NCBI RefSeq assembly: GCF_000025705.1
Contig: NC_013959.1
Location: forward strand, 1,851,063 to 1,915,062
Reading direction: 5' to 3'
Source: Sideroxydans lithotrophicus ES-1
Lineage (GTDB): Bacteria > Pseudomonadota > Gammaproteobacteria > Burkholderiales > Gallionellaceae
DNA length: 64,000 bases
The translations under genes and the position numbers were made by a program. This document shows, piece by piece, positions 1 to 10,239 of the stretch. The stretch's first letter is position 1; each line of letters starts with the position of its first letter. The notes beneath the pieces are model-generated. The model made no database searches. It was not told the DNA's origin and worked only from the letters and a program-made list of their open reading frames with translations.

Positions 1-462
1 CTGGCGCTGCTGGTATGCGAACACCCATTCGGAATATTTTACGGCGCCGTCGAAACTGTTGCCAGCCGACCCGAACCCGGCAACCTTGATGGGATGCATT
101 TCCGACAGACTATGCACGCCTATTATTCCACCATCCCCTCCCCGTACCAGCCCCCATTCGCTGGCCCCTGTCATCGGATCGCGGTATATCTTGCGCAAAT
201 AGCGCCGCGTGTAAGCATACTGCGAATCCTTGAGCAAATCTTCCAGACTGGACGGAAATTTGGCATGGTTCAAATGATACAACCCGATCGCGATGCGAAA
301 CTGGTTTCCTGCGAATAACAGTTCGCGCTCCTTTTCCCGCTGTACGGCGGTATGCCAGACTTCCGCAGTAGCTCCCAGTACTGCCCCCATCACGACGATC
401 ACCAGCAACAGTACCAGATAGGTAAACCCGCCGTTGCCATGTCTTTTGGTCAGGTGCCGCAT
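1..462 (-). CDS. Minor pseudopilin, 3' end beyond window
   Basis: The frame is open from an ATG at 462 to the left window edge, so the C-terminus is missing. An AAGGAG box lies 8 nt before the ATG. The N-terminus reads GGFTYLVLLLVIVVMGAVLG, a type IV prepilin-like hydrophobic helix after a short basic leader, but with TYL where classical pseudopilins have TLIEL, so the usual Glu+5 is absent. That absence is typical of some minor pseudopilins (GspK-like) and may affect assembly or N-methylation. The downstream part has the helix and a YxRDPMTG segment seen in GspG/H-like proteins. It is the last visible gene of the secretion operon, 2 nt after the preceding pseudopilin. The role as a periplasmic pseudopilus tip or subunit is inferred from family and position. 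Confidence 0.8.
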   Translation of the reverse strand, partial: MRHLTKRHGNGGFTYLVLLLVIVVMGAVLGATAEVWHTAVQREKERELLFAGNQFRIAIGLYHLNHAKFPSSLEDLLKDSQYAYTRRYLRKIYRDPMTGASEWGLVRGGDGGIIGVHSLSEMHPIKVAGFGSAGNSFDGAVKYSEWVFAYQQRQ

Positions 463-464
463 CG

Positions 465-851
465 CTACCACTCCTTGTATGGCGATCCATCGGCTGCATT
501 GCCTTCAGCGCCGCTATGGACATCATAGACGCCGCCCTTGTCAGGGTCTTCCGGCGGTACGGTGATCCAGGTCGACGTGCTTTCGGTTACCGGGTCGCGC
601 GGAATGTTGCGAAGATATTTGCGACTCACCAGATCGTCCAGCGTAGCGGGATATTTGTCGTTATCACCATAGAATTTATCCAGCGCATCGCGCATCAACG
701 TCAGGTTCTCCTTCAGCACGGCATCCTTGGATTTCTGCACGCTGCCGAAATATCGGGGCACGGCCAGCGAGGCCAGCATGGCGATGATCAGCATCACCAC
801 GATCAGCTCGATCAGCGTGAAACCCAGAAGCCTGCGCGGTAAGGATGCCAT
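465..851 (-). CDS. Type II secretion pseudopilin (GspG/PulG-like)
   Basis: This is a 128-residue prepilin-like protein. The leader MASLPRRLLG precedes FTLIELIVVMLIIAMLASLA, the canonical prepilin peptidase site with Glu at +5. Upstream in-frame codons exist, but the ATG at 851 is preceded by AAGGAG at 7 nt and places the leader correctly. The C-terminal part has YLRNIPRDPVT, a GspG-like beta region, and ends in PYKEW, shared with the preceding pseudopilin gene. It should be processed by PilD and join a periplasmic pseudopilus. It sits one nucleotide downstream of the preceding pseudopilin within the same operon. Confidence 0.88.
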   Translation of the reverse strand: MASLPRRLLGFTLIELIVVMLIIAMLASLAVPRYFGSVQKSKDAVLKENLTLMRDALDKFYGDNDKYPATLDDLVSRKYLRNIPRDPVTESTSTWITVPPEDPDKGGVYDVHSGAEGNAADGSPYKEW

Positions 852-852
852 C

Positions 853-1341
853 TCACCACTCCTTGTAGGGAACGCCGTTGATTCCGGTTCCCGTAACCGG
901 CACGTACACGTCAAACACATCATCGCCCTCCTGCGGGTCGTCGGCACTGCTGGCATAACTGCGCTTGCCCCATGTATCCACAGCGGGAATGCTGCTGTCG
1001 CGCACGAATGGATCGCGCGGGATACGCCGCAGGAAATACAGCTTCTGCTCTTTCTGGCTCAACGCATCGTTCACGCCCTGCACCAGGATATTGAGCGTCG
1101 GCGGATAGCCGGACTCCCCCACTTTCTTGATGATGTGTCCTTCGTCGTATGCCTGTTTGTAGGCATCGATAGCACCGCGGATCTGTCTCAACGCCGCATG
1201 CAGCTCCTGCTCCTTGCCACGCTGCACGGTCAATTCGGCCATGGGCAGCGCGATGGTGGAAAGCATGGCCAGGATGGCCAGCGTCACCACCAGTTCGATC
1301 AGGGTGAAGCCGCGAGAAAAGGGTATGCGCACGATGTTCAT
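853..1341 (-). CDS. Type II secretion pseudopilin (GspG/PulG-like)
   Basis: This 162-residue protein begins MNIVRIPFSRGFTLIELVVT, a full prepilin peptidase site followed by a hydrophobic helix. Its start codon overlaps the stop of the secretin gene by 4 nt, implying translational coupling. The globular part has a YFLRRIPRDPF segment and ends PYKEW, the same five residues that end the next pseudopilin, suggesting tandem duplication and divergence. It is longer than a standard GspG because of an acidic insert around residues 135-150. Function as a pseudopilus subunit is family-based. Confidence 0.88.
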   Translation of the reverse strand: MNIVRIPFSRGFTLIELVVTLAILAMLSTIALPMAELTVQRGKEQELHAALRQIRGAIDAYKQAYDEGHIIKKVGESGYPPTLNILVQGVNDALSQKEQKLYFLRRIPRDPFVRDSSIPAVDTWGKRSYASSADDPQEGDDVFDVYVPVTGTGINGVPYKEW

Positions 1342-3893
1342 GGCAGCAATGCGACGTTGTGCGGAGCGGGCAGATTGACTTTGACCTGATCGCCTGCAGC
1401 ATTCACGGCCGACCCGGACACCGAAATTGGCACCTGCGGATTGGCGGCCGTCACCTTGAACGTCAGCACGGCCAGACTGCCGCGCCCGCCTGCCCCCTCC
1501 AGTCCAGGCTGCGAAACATCCACCGAGACCTGTCCGCCCGTCGGGTCGACATTGCTGCTGAACACGGTCTGCGCGTTGTTGCCCTTGAGGAAATCCCCCT
1601 CGGCCACATCCACGACTTGCAGGGCTGCCGGGTCGTACACCACTTTGAGCGGCACGTCGACGACCTTGCTGCCGGTCTGGGCATAGACCACGACCTTGAA
1701 CTGGTCACCGACCTTGGCCTGCGACGCGCCTTGCCAGGACAGCATGAGTGGCGGCGTGGCCGGTTTCACGCCTGGCAGCAACTTGCCGGGTGCAAGCGCG
1801 GCAACGACCGGAAGCGTCGGTACGGCCAGGACTTGCGGCGATGCCGCCTGCGTTACCGGTTCAGGCTGCGAAACGATGCCGCCGGGTGAGGCAGCCGGTG
1901 CGGCCTGTGCCAAAGGCACCGCAGCCTGCTGCGACTGCAGCGGTGCGGGAGCTGCGCCTGCGGCCGGCAGGGCTGGCATCACAGGCTGCGGATGGAACGG
2001 TGCCGCCTGGGCCAAAGCCTGCAGCGCGGGCATGGTCGCGCTGCCGGTATTGACCATGCCCACGGGTTGCAACGAAAGCGGCCTGTTGCGCAACGTGTCT
2101 TCAGTGCCGGACCAGAATTCCGCCAGGTCGACGTCGGGGCGATGGATGTTGCGAATGATGTGCGGCGTGATGGACAGGATGATTTCCGTCTTGCGCTTGT
2201 CGTCGCCGTTGCTGGAGAACAGATGTCCGAGTATCGGCAGATCGCCCAGCCCCGGAACACTGGCGGAGGATTTTCTGTCCTCATCGTTGATCAATCCGGC
2301 CAGCACCTGTGTCTCGCCGTCCTTGAGGCGCAGCACCGTGTTCACGTTGCGCGTGCCTATCTGGTAAGCGACGCTGCCGGAGGCGGCATTGGTCACCTGG
2401 TTGGCGATCGTGCTTACTTCCAGGTATGTCTTGATGGCGACCTCGCCATCCATGTGGATGTCGGGCTCGACTTCAAGCTTCAGCCCTACATCCAGGTACT
2501 GCACGCTGCCCGTCACCACAGGCGTTCCGGTAGCTACCGGCGTCACCGAGTTGGTGATGACCGGGACCCGGTCGCCGATCATGATCTTGGCTTTTTCATG
2601 CTGCTTGACGCGGATGCGCGGGCTGGCCAGCAAGTTGCTGTCGCCCAGCTCCTTGCGCAGATCGAGCGTCATCGACAGCGGCGTCACGTTGATGGCGTCG
2701 CCATTGATATGGCGCAAACCATTCACGGTCAGCGGAACCGCCGGGGTGTTCGTTGTCACCACCGCCCCGCCGGAAGTGGTGGTTGCGGTGGATGTCGCCG
2801 GCGTTGCGTTCACCGACAGGCCAAGCTGGTTGGGCCACTTGACACCCAGCTGGGTCAGTTTGGAATGCAGCACTTCCAGCACTTCCACTTCCAGCATCAC
2901 CTCGGGCTCGTTGATATCCTGCGAGGCAATCAGCTTCTCGGCCATCTTCACGGCCTCCGGCGTATCGCGAATGATCAGCGAATTGTTCTTTTCATTGACA
3001 TAGATGTCCTTGGTCTTCAGCATGGTCTTGATCATGGTCTGCATCTGCTTGGCATCGGCATTGGTCAGCTGGAAAGTACGGATGACCAGATCCTGGTATT
3101 CCTTGATCTTGGCCGGCGTATTGGGATAGATGAACACCGTGCTGTCGTTGAGTACTTTCTTTTCGAGCTGGTTCTGCATCAGGATCAGGTCGAGCGCGTC
3201 CGCCACCGAGGCATCTTTCACGAAGATGCTGGCCTTCAGATCGTTCCGCATGTCGCGATCGAGCAGGATGTTGATGCCGCTGCTGCGCGACAGCGCCTCG
3301 AACACCATTTTCAGGTTGGCATCGCGGAACTGCAGTGTGACGGGTTGCCTGAATTTCGATTTCAATGTCGGCATCTGCATTTCCGTGTTCATGGCCTGCT
3401 TTTCCTGGATCTGGCGGCGCAGCGCGAGCGCCTGGGCGTGGTCCGGATTTTCGATGAGGATGTCCTGCAGCTTGTTCTGCGCCGCTTCCAGGTCGCCCTT
3501 GTCAAACAGGGCATTCGCTTCTGCCAATAACGCTTTGTGCCGCTTCGCCTTCTCGATGGCCGCTGTGCCCTCCCTGGCCCGCGTGTTGTCCCTGTCTATC
3601 GCCAGCACGCGCCTGTAGTACGGATACGCTTCCTCATCGCGTCCCTGGTCGTGCAGCCGGTCCCCCGACAGCAGCAGAAAATTGATTGCCCGGTCGCGTT
3701 CGCGCAAAAGGTCGGCCCGCCTGTCCATGCTGTGCGGATGCTCCTTTGCCTGCCGCTCCAGCTTTGCCAGTCCGTCTTCAATATGGCTTTCGTCATTCAA
3801 GTCCAGCACCTTGATGCCCTGATCGGCACAGCCGATCAATATCGCGGCCAACAGCACGGACAGTGCCCGCTTGTTGCTGTAGTTGATCGTCAT
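1338..3893 (-). CDS. gspD: Secretin lipoprotein (GspD/MshL-like) with C-terminal cohesin-like domain
   Basis: This 851-residue outer-membrane channel protein has a lipoprotein-type signal (hydrophobic stretch ending LIGC). Residues about 40-165 look like TPR helices. Residues about 180-345 hold secretin N-domains (STN- and N1-like, e.g. VNEKNNSLIIRDTPEAVKM). The secretin gate and barrel region runs to about 600 and includes VPGLGDLPILGHLFSS and TEIILSITPHIIRNI. A proline/alanine-rich linker (about 625-720) leads to a roughly 125-residue C-terminal domain whose VGDQFKVVVYAQTG and VPLKVVYDPAALQVVDV segments resemble a cohesin fold. It overlaps the PilP-like gene upstream by 4 nt and the pseudopilin gene downstream by 4 nt. 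Secretins form the exit pore. What the cohesin-like domain binds is unknown. Confidence 0.9.
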   Translation of the reverse strand: MTINYSNKRALSVLLAAILIGCADQGIKVLDLNDESHIEDGLAKLERQAKEHPHSMDRRADLLRERDRAINFLLLSGDRLHDQGRDEEAYPYYRRVLAIDRDNTRAREGTAAIEKAKRHKALLAEANALFDKGDLEAAQNKLQDILIENPDHAQALALRRQIQEKQAMNTEMQMPTLKSKFRQPVTLQFRDANLKMVFEALSRSSGINILLDRDMRNDLKASIFVKDASVADALDLILMQNQLEKKVLNDSTVFIYPNTPAKIKEYQDLVIRTFQLTNADAKQMQTMIKTMLKTKDIYVNEKNNSLIIRDTPEAVKMAEKLIASQDINEPEVMLEVEVLEVLHSKLTQLGVKWPNQLGLSVNATPATSTATTTSGGAVVTTNTPAVPLTVNGLRHINGDAINVTPLSMTLDLRKELGDSNLLASPRIRVKQHEKAKIMIGDRVPVITNSVTPVATGTPVVTGSVQYLDVGLKLEVEPDIHMDGEVAIKTYLEVSTIANQVTNAASGSVAYQIGTRNVNTVLRLKDGETQVLAGLINDEDRKSSASVPGLGDLPILGHLFSSNGDDKRKTEIILSITPHIIRNIHRPDVDLAEFWSGTEDTLRNRPLSLQPVGMVNTGSATMPALQALAQAAPFHPQPVMPALPAAGAAPAPLQSQQAAVPLAQAAPAASPGGIVSQPEPVTQAASPQVLAVPTLPVVAALAPGKLLPGVKPATPPLMLSWQGASQAKVGDQFKVVVYAQTGSKVVDVPLKVVYDPAALQVVDVAEGDFLKGNNAQTVFSSNVDPTGGQVSVDVSQPGLEGAGGRGSLAVLTFKVTAANPQVPISVSGSAVNAAGDQVKVNLPAPHNVALLP

Positions 3894-4396
3894 GATGCCT
3901 CCCCGATGTTGATGGTTTGCTGAATGTTCAACGGCAGGTAGATCAGAACCAGCTGACCCGATGCGATGCCTTCCACGCGGTAGGTACCTTCAAGCACATC
4001 GCCCGGCGATACCGAATAGACCTGGCCGCCCTTGGTCAGAAAGATGATCATGCGTCCGTCCTTGCCCTGGTAACTGCCCATGTAGGCGTACGGCATCGGC
4101 GGCGCGGTCGGTGGTGGGGGCGGCGGCGGCGGCGGGGGCGGAACCGGCTTCGGCTTGGGCGGCGCGACGTACCAGGACTTGCCCTTGAAAATGTCGACCG
4201 TCTTGTGTTCGGTCTGGGCACGCTTGCCGAGTTTTTCCAGCCCGGCAACCGGCGCAGGATCCGCTTTCGGTCCTTCTGCGAGATTCACCTTCAGGACCGA
4301 TGTGGCGTCATCGCTCTCCCGTGCAACCGCACGCAGGCTGACGGTAGCCAGCAGCACAACGGCCAGCACACACCATCCTGTTTGCGCCCGATTCAT
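3890..4396 (-). CDS. PilP/GspC-like periplasmic linker protein
   Basis: This 168-residue protein has an N-terminal membrane or signal segment (VLAVVLLATVSLRAVA), a flexible middle with an uninterrupted run of about eleven prolines after KPKPV, and a C-terminal beta domain (YAYMGSYQGKDGRMIIFLTK, later VSPGDVLEGTYRVEGI) typical of the HR domain of GspC or the PilP fold. Such proteins bridge the inner-membrane assembly platform to the secretin N-domains. The gene lies exactly between PilO-like and secretin genes, overlapping each by 4 nt, which fits that role. The polyproline stretch should need elongation factor P for efficient translation; that is inference. Confidence 0.75.
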   Translation of the reverse strand: MNRAQTGWCVLAVVLLATVSLRAVARESDDATSVLKVNLAEGPKADPAPVAGLEKLGKRAQTEHKTVDIFKGKSWYVAPPKPKPVPPPPPPPPPPPTAPPMPYAYMGSYQGKDGRMIIFLTKGGQVYSVSPGDVLEGTYRVEGIASGQLVLIYLPLNIQQTINIGEAS

Positions 4397-4962
4397 GATT
4401 CAACCTCCAGGTGCAAGGTGAGGATGACTGTAGAGACGAGTGCCTCGTCACCGATTTTCTGGCGTTCGAACTTCACGTTGTCGAGTGAGGCGATGGGCAC
4501 CTCGGTCAAAACATCGTCGATAAAGCCGCGCAAGTTCGGGTACGAGCCCTTGACCGGCAGCGTGACCCGGTAGAGCAGCAACCTGCTGATCTTGTCGTGG
4601 ATGACCTGGTACTCCCCCTGGCGCAAGACCAGTTTGTTCATGGCCGCCGCGTCGGATATCTTTTCCACCCAGTCCGGGATGCTGCGTTCGGACGGAAAGA
4701 ATTTGTAGAATGCCGCCAGCTGCGCCGGTGAGGCCAACCGGGTGAGCTTCGAGTTGGCGTGTTCTGCCATGCGGGCTTCTTCCTGCAATTCCTGGAAGCG
4801 GTGATTCATGGCCCCCACCTCGTTCAACGCGGGAGCAACCATCGAAAGATAAAACCCGGCGGCAAATGCCAGCAGGCCGCCCGCCACCATCCATGGCCAG
4901 GTCATGCGCCCCAGCCAGCGCCGAATATGCCATTTGGCTTCTTTTAGCGATATCACGTCCAT
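4393..4962 (-). CDS. PilO/GspM-like inner-membrane assembly protein
   Basis: This 189-residue bitopic protein has a short cytoplasmic N-terminus, one transmembrane segment (WPWMVAGGLLAFAAGFYLSMV), a coiled-coil-like stretch (HRFQELQEEARMAEHANSK) and a C-terminal ferredoxin-like alpha/beta domain, matching the PilO/GspM layout. The start at 4962 overlaps the end of the PilN-like gene by 10 nt. It probably dimerises with the PilN-like protein in the periplasm and connects the cytoplasmic PilM-like protein to the PilP-like protein. Sequence identity to PilO is low, so the call rests on topology and gene order. Confidence 0.7.
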   Translation of the reverse strand: MDVISLKEAKWHIRRWLGRMTWPWMVAGGLLAFAAGFYLSMVAPALNEVGAMNHRFQELQEEARMAEHANSKLTRLASPAQLAAFYKFFPSERSIPDWVEKISDAAAMNKLVLRQGEYQVIHDKISRLLLYRVTLPVKGSYPNLRGFIDDVLTEVPIASLDNVKFERQKIGDEALVSTVILTLHLEVES

Positions 4963-5480
4963 GATGCATCCAGTGTGAAACGGATCGGCTTTTCGGGATT
5001 CTGTTCCTGCACCTGTTGATGCTTGAGGTACACGCTGGTCATCGCCTTGTTTGCCTGCAGGATGCGTATATAGGCAAACAGGGCCGCGGAATTCTTTGCT
5101 TCGCCGCGCAGGCGGACCAGTCTCTTGCCTGCATCCGGCTCTATGCCCAGCAGCGCGATGTTGCTGCTGTTTGCTTCTTCCAGTGCGTCGAACAGTTCAC
5201 TCCACGGCAGGCTCAATTGCATGATCACCTGGTTGGCTACCTTGATCTCCGCGCCGGTCTGCTGCGCATCGGCAACCGCAGTCATCGCGCCCGAACGCCC
5301 CGGATGCAACTTGTGCTCGGCTTGCGCCACTTTTTCTTCGAGACGTGCGGCCTGTCCGGACACCTTGTGGTAGTAGAACCCCATCGCCACGACAGCCACC
5401 ACTTCCAGCGCCAGCACGATCATGCCGATCCGGTGCTGGGCAAGGTTGTCACGGCGGAAATCAAGAGATAGTGGACGCAT
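4953..5480 (-). CDS. PilN/GspL-C-like inner-membrane assembly protein
   Basis: This 175-residue protein has N-terminal MRPLSLDFRRDN, which resembles the PilN tail that docks into PilM. A transmembrane segment (IGMIVLALEVVAVVAMGFYY), a coiled coil (QAARLEEKVAQAEHKL) and a C-terminal alpha/beta domain follow. The gene lies between PilM-like and PilO-like genes, the order found in pilMNOP. It probably transmits signals from the cytoplasmic ATPase ring to the periplasmic part of the machine. The assignment rests on topology and synteny. Confidence 0.72.
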   Translation of the reverse strand: MRPLSLDFRRDNLAQHRIGMIVLALEVVAVVAMGFYYHKVSGQAARLEEKVAQAEHKLHPGRSGAMTAVADAQQTGAEIKVANQVIMQLSLPWSELFDALEEANSSNIALLGIEPDAGKRLVRLRGEAKNSAALFAYIRILQANKAMTSVYLKHQQVQEQNPEKPIRFTLDASWT

Positions 5481-5498
5481 CGCTCTGTTCGCACCTGA

Positions 5499-6282
5499 TT
5501 ATTGGAAAACGAATACCGGCGTGCGGCATGGCATCCGGGATTGATCGCAGTTGATATACCACTCATCCGGAAAATCGCCCGTGCCAGCGAATCCCGGTGC
5601 ATACAGGTACACCGCACCGCGTTCCGTTGCCGATTCGGAAACCAGGAATTCCCGTTCCAGCAGTTTCTGCAGTGCGTCCTGCCAATCGGCGCCGACCTTC
5701 ATGGTGCGCAAAGTGTGCCAGTGCCCGTGCTGCAGCAGCGACACACACAATCGTCCAGGTTCGGCGACGACAAACCACACGACGGAATCCGGCATATCCT
5801 TTCTCCAGCGGTTGAAAATTTTCATGAAATACGGCTGCAACGAAACCAGCCGCACGTTGTACGCCGTGGCGACACGCTCAAGACCGTCCAGCAGGTCCTG
5901 GTCGATGGCACAGGCAACTTGCGTTTCGCCATAACCGCCCGGGCTCAAACGCAAAGCCCAGCGCTGGGCGTCCTCGCCGAAGGTACGGGTAAAACACAGG
6001 CGGGCGAATGCCTGCTCTTCGTCCTGATCGCTGATCTCGTCGCTCCACGGCACCAGCGCATAACGCACGAAATGGCTGGACAGCATGACCTGTGCATCCA
6101 CCTTTTCGCCTTTCAGGTTGTGCAGGCCCGCCTCCAGTCCCTCCAGCGCTTTGGCCCACGGTTTCTGGCCGTGTGCCGGCGCATCGCAGTGGATCTCATG
6201 CCGGGCCACCGTTTCCGGCTGCAGCCCGCGGCCCAGGTGCACCATAGCCACCTTTGCGGGACCCAGGGCAATGCGCAACTCA

Positions 6283-6302
<20 letters not shown>
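5499..6302 (-). CDS. PilM/GspL/MshI-like cytoplasmic assembly protein
   Basis: The protein has 267 residues if translation begins at the GTG at 6302, which has CAGGAGA at 6 nt; an ATG at 6329 lacks a good ribosome-binding site. From the GTG it overlaps the ATPase gene by 20 nt. ALGPAKVAMVHLGRG and later VVWFVVAEPGRLCVSLLQHG resemble the two beta-sheet lobes of actin-like PilM/GspL proteins, but the sequence is divergent and a clear nucleotide-binding motif is not visible. Position between the ATPase and a PilN-like gene supports a role as cytoplasmic adaptor of the secretion or pilus motor. Confidence 0.65.
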
Positions 6303-7964
<1,662 letters not shown>

Positions 7965-7968
<4 letters not shown>

Positions 7969-9155
7969 TGGATACTCCCGGCAAGTTCAAAAATGGGGAA
8001 ATACATCAGGATCACGATGCCGCCGATCACCAGCCCGATGAAGGCCATCAGCAGCGGCTCGAACAAACGGGTGAACCAGTCCACCCAGCGTGCCATTTCC
8101 TCGTCGTAGAAATTCGCGATGCGTTCCGTCATCTCGCCCATGCCGCCGGTATGCTCGCCGACGCGCAGCAGGCGCAGCGCTACCGGGGTGGTCAGCCCAT
8201 AGGTTTCCATCGCGTAGGAGATCGGCTGACCCTCGCGGATACAGTCCGAGGCCAGCGCCAGTTGCTTGCGCAGGGCCTGCTCCAGCAAACCGGAAACCAT
8301 TTCCAGCGCCATGACGATGGGGATGCCGCCGCGTAGCAGCATCCCCAGCGTGCGGTAGAAACGCGCCAGCTGGTACACGCGGATATGCTCCCCGACCGCC
8401 GGGATGCGCCACAGCATACGCATCACCCATTGCCGGAAACCCGGCCGGGTAACCGTATAGATAATGGCCGCTGCGCTGCCTGCGCTCAAGGCAGACACCA
8501 GCGTGCGATGCGTCTCCAGCAACTGCCCCCATTGCATCAGCATGCGCGAAAAGAACGGCAGGTCGCTGCCGATGTCCTCGTAGACTTTGCTGAACCGGGG
8601 CACCACGTACAGCATCAGGAACAGCGTCACCAGCGCCCCGGTCCCAAGCAGCAGCATGGGGTAGATCGAAGCACTGACGACCTTCTTGCGCACCACATCC
8701 ATGCGCGACTGGTAATCGATGTAGCGCGCCAGCGATTCGTCGAGATCGCCGGTCTTCTCGCTGGCATGAATCGTGGCAATGTAGAGCGGCGGAAAGATTT
8801 CGGGGAATTGTTGCAGGGCGTGGGATAGTGCATGTCCTTCGTACAGGCTCAAGATGACGCGCTGCAGGATATTGCGGTTGTGCGGATGGCGTTCCTTCTC
8901 CACCATGGTCTCCAGTGCCTCGACCTGCGTCAGGCCCGCATCGAGCAAGGCGCGCAGTTCCTGGCTGAACAGCATGAGCGAGAACCTGGTGCCGCCTGTC
9001 TGCGGCCACCGCAGCCAACGCTGCTGAGCCTTCACCGACAGCACATCGTAGCCCTGCGCCTGCGCCTGGCTGGCGGCATCATTGATATCGGCAGCCTCGA
9101 ACGAGATAGCGATCACATCCGTTCCAGCTCGCACTGCTTTGACCTCATAGTGCAT
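7965..9155 (-). CDS. gspF: GspF/PilC-family inner-membrane platform protein
   Basis: This 396-residue polytopic protein has two repeated GspF domains: FSLMLFSQELRALLDAGLTQ followed by the first membrane segment near residue 160, and FYRTLGMLLRGGIPIVMALE followed by the last two segments ending LMAFIGLVIGGIVILMYFPI. It anchors the ATPase and pseudopilin insertion site in the inner membrane. The start was moved from an upstream ATG to MHYEVKAV at 9155 because a GGGAGG box lies 6 nt before it. The stop overlaps the gspE start. Confidence 0.93.
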
Positions 9156-9175
9156 GGGTGCCTCCCTGGCGAATA

Positions 9176-9616
9176 TCAATTATAGATATCCGCCGCCTCA
9201 CCTTCGCCGCCGGGTTGTCCATCCTTGCCATAGGAATACAGATCGAATTCGCCACCATGTTCGCTTGGTATCATGTAAAGATATGGATTGCCCCACGGAT
9301 CCGGCGGCACGGCTTTCTTCAGGTACGGTCCATCCCACTTAGGCTCATTGGGGGGGGCAGCATTCAGTGCACTCAGCCCCTGTTCCGAGGTCGGGTAATG
9401 GCCGGTATCCAGACGGTACTGGTCCAGCGCTTTCTCCAGCGCAACCATCTGCGACTTCGCCACCTTGATCTCTGACTTGCCGATCTGGGCGAAATACTTG
9501 GGCCCGACATAGCCGGCCAGCAATCCGATGATGACCATCACCACCAGCAGTTCCAGCAGCGTAAATCCGGATACAGACTCAGGTACTGATAGGGCTCTCT
9601 CTGTGTAGTGCCGCAT
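9176..9616 (-). CDS. gspG: Major pseudopilin GspG
   Basis: This 146-residue protein carries GFTLLELLVVMVIIGLLAG (prepilin site plus helix), then the GspG signature PTSEQGLSAL, WDGPYLKK, DPWGNPYLY and a C-terminal FDLYSYGKDGQPGGEGEAAD, which forms the calcium-binding loop in known GspG structures. The leader before the cleavage site is 16 residues, longer than usual. The ATG at 9616 has GGGAGG at 6 nt, which selects it over the upstream ATG at 9793. As first gene of the operon it supplies the main pseudopilus subunit. Confidence 0.93.
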   Translation of the reverse strand: MRHYTERALSVPESVSGFTLLELLVVMVIIGLLAGYVGPKYFAQIGKSEIKVAKSQMVALEKALDQYRLDTGHYPTSEQGLSALNAAPPNEPKWDGPYLKKAVPPDPWGNPYLYMIPSEHGGEFDLYSYGKDGQPGGEGEAADIYN

Positions 9617-10104
9617 GTCGGTCCTCCCTTGTGTTTGCGCAAGAATAGGCAAAGGGACTGTAAGGAGCCATGGGGGAATTACTGTATTCCTGCATACAGG
9701 GAATTTTGTATTTGCAATTATGGTGAATACTGTATGCCGGGACGTACGGATATTATTTTGATCGCCAGACTTTAGTAAACGCTCGAGCGCCAATCCGGGA
9801 ACATCGTTGCCTGAGTTCGATCTTCGCCCTGGATGAATCGCTTCATGTGCACACTCCCACGATTCCCCGATACTTCCATTAATGCATCAACAGATTCCAC
9901 ACGTACACCTTCGATACGTTTTTACACAGTCCGGGCCAACTGCGGACAGTCGCGCCAAGGATTCAGAAGCTGATGGTACGCACTGACGGCCAATATCATT
10001 TCATGCATTTTGGGAGGTTTTTTCTGCGGCAAAATCCGGCAAAATCAACCTGAAATAACGAGTATTCGGGGTGATATGAAGCGAGGTGAAATTACGCAAG
10101 CATT
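9617..10104. other. Gene-free stretch upstream of the secretion operon
   Basis: These 488 bases separate the gspG start from tRNA-Leu. No convincing reading frame lies here: the open frame running up from gspG lacks a ribosome-binding site. The part nearest gspG is AT-richer and holds the inverted repeat at 9682-9699 and a second palindromic ATACTGTAT at 9727-9735, so the operon promoter and its control sites probably lie here. I could not identify a definite -35/-10 pair or a sigma-54 site. Confidence 0.5.
9682..9699. promoter_or_regulatory. Candidate operator: CTGTAT-N6-ATACAG
   Basis: A perfect inverted repeat with 6-bp arms and a 6-nt spacer lies 66-83 nt upstream of the gspG start. A related palindromic core ATACTGTAT is 28 nt further upstream (9727-9735). 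Repeated TGTAT/ATACA half-sites before an operon suggest binding of a dimeric regulator. The regulator is not recognisable from the window. Confidence 0.35.
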
Positions 10105-10189
10105 TGGTGCGAAAGGAGAGACTCGAACTCTCACGCCTTGCGGCGCTGGAACCTAAATCCAGTGCGTCTACCAATTCCGCCACTTTCGC
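10105..10189 (-). tRNA. tRNA-Leu (anticodon UAG)
   Basis: Read on the minus strand, the sequence folds as a class II tRNA: 7-bp acceptor stem GCGAAAG/CTTTCGC, D-arm with AATTGGTAGACGC, anticodon stem CTGGA/TCCAG around loop TTTAGGT (anticodon TAG), a long variable arm GCGCCGCAAGGCGT typical of leucine tRNAs, and a T-arm with GTTCGAGTC. The encoded 3' CCA is at 10105-10107. It decodes CUA and other CUN leucine codons. Confidence 0.97.
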
Positions 10190-10221
10190 ATTCGGAGCCG
10201 GGACAGCTCCAAGGGGCGCGC

Positions 10222-10227
10222 ATTATA
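10222..10227 (-). promoter_or_regulatory. Candidate -10 box for tRNA-Leu
   Basis: A perfect TATAAT on the minus strand lies 33 nt before the mature tRNA 5' end and is followed by a GC-rich segment (GCGCGCC), as in stringently controlled stable-RNA promoters. No strong -35 is evident at 17 nt. A short hairpin (GGAGC/GCTCC, 10194-10210) falls in the leader. Confidence 0.45.
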
Positions 10228-10239
10228 ACCGAGTGATTT

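Noticed and set aside
1992-3530. 512-codon plus-strand frame
   Set aside because: Antisense to the secretin gene; no domain seen.
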